Source of the DNA: JAADHX01 sp964569385
GTDB taxonomy: Bacteria; Actinomycetota; Acidimicrobiia; Acidimicrobiales; Poriferisodalaceae
Assembly: GCA_964569385.1 (NCBI GenBank)
Contig: CAZMUM010000013.1
Coordinates: forward strand, 43,815 to 107,814
Length of the DNA stretch: 64,000 nt
Reading direction: 5' to 3'
Position numbers and translations under genes: made by a program
In this document: positions 61,499 through 64,000 of the stretch, piece after piece
Position numbering within the stretch: position 1 is the first letter of the stretch
Layout of the letters: each line of letters starts with the position of its first letter
The notes under the pieces: generated by a model
The model's input: the letters and a program-made list of their open reading frames with translations, nothing else
Databases searched by the model: none
What the model was told of the DNA's origin: nothing

Positions 61499-62919
61499 CC
61501 AACATTCCATACCGGTACGACTGCGACCATTCGGTTGCCGAAGTCGTTGAGGCCCATCAGGGACTCGCTGCCGGAACCGAAACCGATGTTGTGGTTTCTA
61601 TCGCCGGCCGACTCATGTTGAGGCGAGTTCAAGGAAAGCTGGCGTTCGGAACTCTTCAGGATTCATCGGGTCGCATTCAGCTATTTGCGCCGGCCAAGGT
61701 CACGCCAGACTTCGATGACTTCACCGGACTAAGCCTTGGCGACTGGATCGGGGTCAAAGGTGTCGTGATGGTCACGCGCCGCGGCGAGCTGTCGGTACGA
61801 GTCGACAGCTGGGTTCTTCTGGCCCCGACGCACAGACCTTTCCCCGACAAATGGCATGGCATCACCGACACCGACACTCGTTACCGCCAGCGATATGTCG
61901 ATCTATGGGTCACACCCGAGGCCAGGCGCATCTTTTTAATGCGTAGCAAGATCGTGTCCCTGACACGAAGGTTTCTCGAAGATCGGGCCTTCATCGAAGT
62001 TGAGACGCCGGTCCTACACCCCCTGCCTGGCGGTGCGCTTGCCAGACCGTTCGAAACCCATCATCACGCACTCGATCTCGACCTATACCTACGAATCGCC
62101 CCCGAGCTCTACCTCAAGCGGCTGACAGTCGCCGGTTTCGAGCGTGTGTTCGAGATCGCGCGAGTATTTCGGAACGAGGGCCTATCGACGAGGCACAACC
62201 CCGAGTTCACGATGCTCGAGCTCTACCAGGCCTACGCCGATTTCGAAGACATCGAGCGGCTTGTAGAAGAACTCGTCGAGTTTCTAGCCATGGAAACCCT
62301 AGGCACCACCGACGTCGAATTCGGGGGCCGACCGCTGTCGCTGGCAGCGCCGTGGCGTAGAGCCACCATGGAAGAGCTCATTGCCGAGCACACCGGCGAA
62401 GCCATCGACTTGGATACACCGATCAATGAGCTTCGGGCGCTAGCTGAACGTGTCGGTGTTTCGGTCAAACCTGCTTACGGTCCTGGCAAATTGATCCTCG
62501 AAATCTATGAAGCCAGCGTCGAGGCCGAGTTGTGGGAACCGACGTTTGTGCGCGACTACCCCAGCGAGGTTTCACCGCTGTCGCGCGATCACCGCGACCG
62601 CCCCGGCTACACCGAACGATTCGAAGGCATCGTGGCCGGACGCGAGCTCTGCAACGCATTTAGCGAACTCACCGATCCGGTCGAACAACGGGCCCGCTTC
62701 GAGGCTCAGTCGCAGCTGCGCGACCTAGGCGACGATGAGGCCATGGTGGTCGACGACGACTACATCAGGGCCCTCGAGTACGGGCTCCCTCCGACTGGCG
62801 GGCTTGGCATCGGTATCGACCGGCTGGTGATGCTCATTGTCGGAGCTGACTCGATACGCGACGTGCTCCTGTTTCCGACGATGAGGCCAGAAGTGGGGGC
62901 AACCGAGCGCGACCGCTAG
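61495..62919 (+). CDS. lysS: Lysyl-tRNA synthetase, class II
   Basis: This 474-residue class II synthetase has an N-terminal OB-fold anticodon domain (VSIAGRLMLRRVQGKLAFG), then motif 1 (FIEVETPVLHP), motif 2 (FRNEGLSTRHNPEFTMLELYQAY) and motif 3 (GLGIGIDRLVMLI). It charges tRNA-Lys. The ATG overlaps the folK stop (ATGA). It is somewhat shorter than E. coli LysS because the extreme N-terminus is reduced. Confidence 0.95.
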   Translation: MTNIPYRYDCDHSVAEVVEAHQGLAAGTETDVVVSIAGRLMLRRVQGKLAFGTLQDSSGRIQLFAPAKVTPDFDDFTGLSLGDWIGVKGVVMVTRRGELSVRVDSWVLLAPTHRPFPDKWHGITDTDTRYRQRYVDLWVTPEARRIFLMRSKIVSLTRRFLEDRAFIEVETPVLHPLPGGALARPFETHHHALDLDLYLRIAPELYLKRLTVAGFERVFEIARVFRNEGLSTRHNPEFTMLELYQAYADFEDIERLVEELVEFLAMETLGTTDVEFGGRPLSLAAPWRRATMEELIAEHTGEAIDLDTPINELRALAERVGVSVKPAYGPGKLILEIYEASVEAELWEPTFVRDYPSEVSPLSRDHRDRPGYTERFEGIVAGRELCNAFSELTDPVEQRARFEAQSQLRDLGDDEAMVVDDDYIRALEYGLPPTGGLGIGIDRLVMLIVGADSIRDVLLFPTMRPEVGATERDR

Positions 62920-62929
62920 CGTCAACACC

Positions 62930-63949
62930 GTGGACTTCGACCGTTTGGCCCATCTGTTGTCAATCGACGACCTCATGGCCAAACTCGACGAAGTCGAATC
63001 CAGGTTGGGCGACTCGTTAGGTCTCGAAGGAGTCGAGCTAGGCGGTCCATCCATCCGGATGGCGATGTCAGGCGGTAAACGTTTGCGCCCGGTTCTTGTC
63101 GTCGCTGCTGCCAACATCTTCGATGCGTTCACCGATCGGGTTATTAGCGGGTGTGCTGCGGTCGAGTTGGTACAAGTCGGTTCGCTTGTTCACGACGACA
63201 TTTTCGACTCGGCCGCTACTCGTCGAGGAGTGGCCACGATTAACGCTGTGGAAGGTGTGAACCAGGCTCTTCTTGCCGGTGACTACGTCTTGGCCAGAGC
63301 AGGAGTCGAAGCCGCAGCCGTATCTGGCGATGCCGCTCGATTGTTAGCCCAAACGGTGGTCGAGTTGTGCGTTGGTCAACATCAAGAGACCGTTCAACTT
63401 GGCGATCAGGCCCGAACCACCGAGCAGCACTTTGCCTCGATTCATGCAAAAACAGCGTCGCTGTTCGGGGTGTCGGCCCAGATCGGTGCCATGGCCGGGG
63501 GTGCCGCGCCAGACGCGGTCGAGGCCTTGGGTCAGTTCGGTCGAGCGTTCGGCATGTCGTTCCAGATCGTCGATGACGTGCTCGATCTCATAGCCGATCC
63601 GATTCGCCTCGGGAAACCCGTCGGCAGTGATCTTCGAGCCGGGGTGTACACCCTTCCTGTTCTTCACGTTCTAGCTGGCGACCGAGGGCCCGAGTTGCGA
63701 CACATGCTCGCGGGCACAGCCGACGGGGTTGACTCAAACGCGATCAGTGATCTTGTTCGTTCAGCTGGCGGAATCGAGTTTGCCCTCGAAGCCGCATGCC
63801 GATTCGAGCACGAAGCGATTCGCGCACTCGATCAGATGGGTGATCATCCCACTGTTTCTGGTCTGCGTCAGCTGCCCGAGGACTATCGGGTTTGGGCGCT
63901 GTCCACCCTTGGCGACGACCTTCCGATCGGTCCTGTCTCGATTAGCTAG
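62930..63949 (+). CDS. Polyprenyl diphosphate synthase
   Basis: This 339-residue trans-prenyltransferase elongates allylic diphosphates with IPP. The first aspartate-rich motif is DDIFDSAATRRG near residue 86 and the second is IVDDVLD near residue 209. SGGKRLRPVL precedes the first motif as usual. Chain length (quinone side chain versus other) cannot be decided by eye. The GTG start is 10 bases after the lysS stop. Confidence 0.92.
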   Translation: MDFDRLAHLLSIDDLMAKLDEVESRLGDSLGLEGVELGGPSIRMAMSGGKRLRPVLVVAAANIFDAFTDRVISGCAAVELVQVGSLVHDDIFDSAATRRGVATINAVEGVNQALLAGDYVLARAGVEAAAVSGDAARLLAQTVVELCVGQHQETVQLGDQARTTEQHFASIHAKTASLFGVSAQIGAMAGGAAPDAVEALGQFGRAFGMSFQIVDDVLDLIADPIRLGKPVGSDLRAGVYTLPVLHVLAGDRGPELRHMLAGTADGVDSNAISDLVRSAGGIEFALEAACRFEHEAIRALDQMGDHPTVSGLRQLPEDYRVWALSTLGDDLPIGPVSIS

Positions 63950-64000
63950 CAGGGTGCTGAAAAAGTCGGTTGGTGCTCGCGTTTGGTGTCGGGATCGAAG
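63950..64000. other. Window end, possible insertion-sequence edge
   Basis: After the prenyltransferase stop the sequence GGGTGCTGAAAAAGTC appears. It resembles terminal sequences of some insertion elements, but only 51 bases are available. This is a hint from memory, not an annotation. Confidence 0.2.

Noticed and set aside
1..64000. CRISPR arrays, rRNA, prophage and complete IS elements
   Set aside because: No regularly spaced repeats, rRNA-like sequence, phage genes or transposase genes were seen.

Overview
The window is a 64 kb piece of a draft actinobacterial chromosome. It has moderately high GC, many GTG and TTG starts, 4-base stop/start overlaps and a tRNA without an encoded CCA. The gene content fits the Acidimicrobiia/Ilumatobacter side of the Actinobacteriota: a SigR-RsrA type sigma/anti-sigma pair, the DUF2342-tilS-hpt-folK-lysS run, a MoxR/VWA pair resembling mycobacterial Rv0958-Rv0959, and a secreted protein with GYWLVA-DGGIFAFG repeats. 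This placement is inferred from gene content and style, not from a search. Most of the window is core chromosome.

Layout. 1-4.5 kb: end of sucC, sucD, a small membrane protein, purH and a membrane protein. 4.6-9.5 kb: a heterodimeric ABC exporter and mdh. 9.5-16.3 kb: a minus-strand block with an Fpg/Nei glycosylase, an SCP2 protein, an MDR dehydrogenase, an M23 peptidase and leuS. 16.5-22.8 kb: an accessory segment with two paralogous lipoproteins, debris of a third copy, a DUF5655 protein, a GH3 glucosidase and AlkB. 22.8-25.4 kb: thrS and a PPOX-fold protein. 25.4-28.1 kb: two toxin-antitoxin modules (RHH-PIN and VapBC45-like) and a DUF4262 protein. 28.2-34.6 kb: dnaE, a solo HD domain resembling the C-terminal half of a CCA-adding enzyme, and an ABC-2 type transporter. 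34.7-38.3 kb: sdhCAB. 38.4-40.6 kb: a GH2 glycosidase. 40.7-47.5 kb: a MoxR ATPase and its VWA partner, separated by a GNAT gene and a large secreted repeat protein, then a STAS protein. 47.7-56.4 kb: hppA, amt, a DUF368 lipid-carrier protein, topA, holB and tRNA-Thr(CGU). 56.8-64 kb: sigR-like/rsrA-like, a 46-residue membrane peptide, the DUF2342 protease, tilS, hpt, an inactive-looking phosphatase homologue, folK, lysS and a polyprenyl synthase.

Functional threads: TCA cycle and respiration (sucCD, mdh, sdhCAB), pyrophosphate-driven ion pumping (hppA), replication and translation (dnaE, holB, topA, leuS, thrS, lysS, tRNA-Thr, tilS), thiol or oxidative stress control (sigR/rsrA), and envelope work (M23 peptidase, DUF368, ABC exporters).

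There are three runs of exactly 100 N. Two are flanked by identical 55-bp sequence, and collapsing the duplicate restores an intact ABC gene and an intact dnaE, so these gaps are assembly artefacts. The third lies in a proline-rich linker of the secreted repeat protein and may be a real unresolved repeat. No CRISPR array, rRNA, prophage or complete insertion sequence was seen. I saw no convincing complete undescribed system. The best leads are the lipoprotein duplication with its debris, the sharp codon-usage break inside the secreted repeat protein, the interrupted MoxR/VWA pair and the pseudophosphatase beside hpt.
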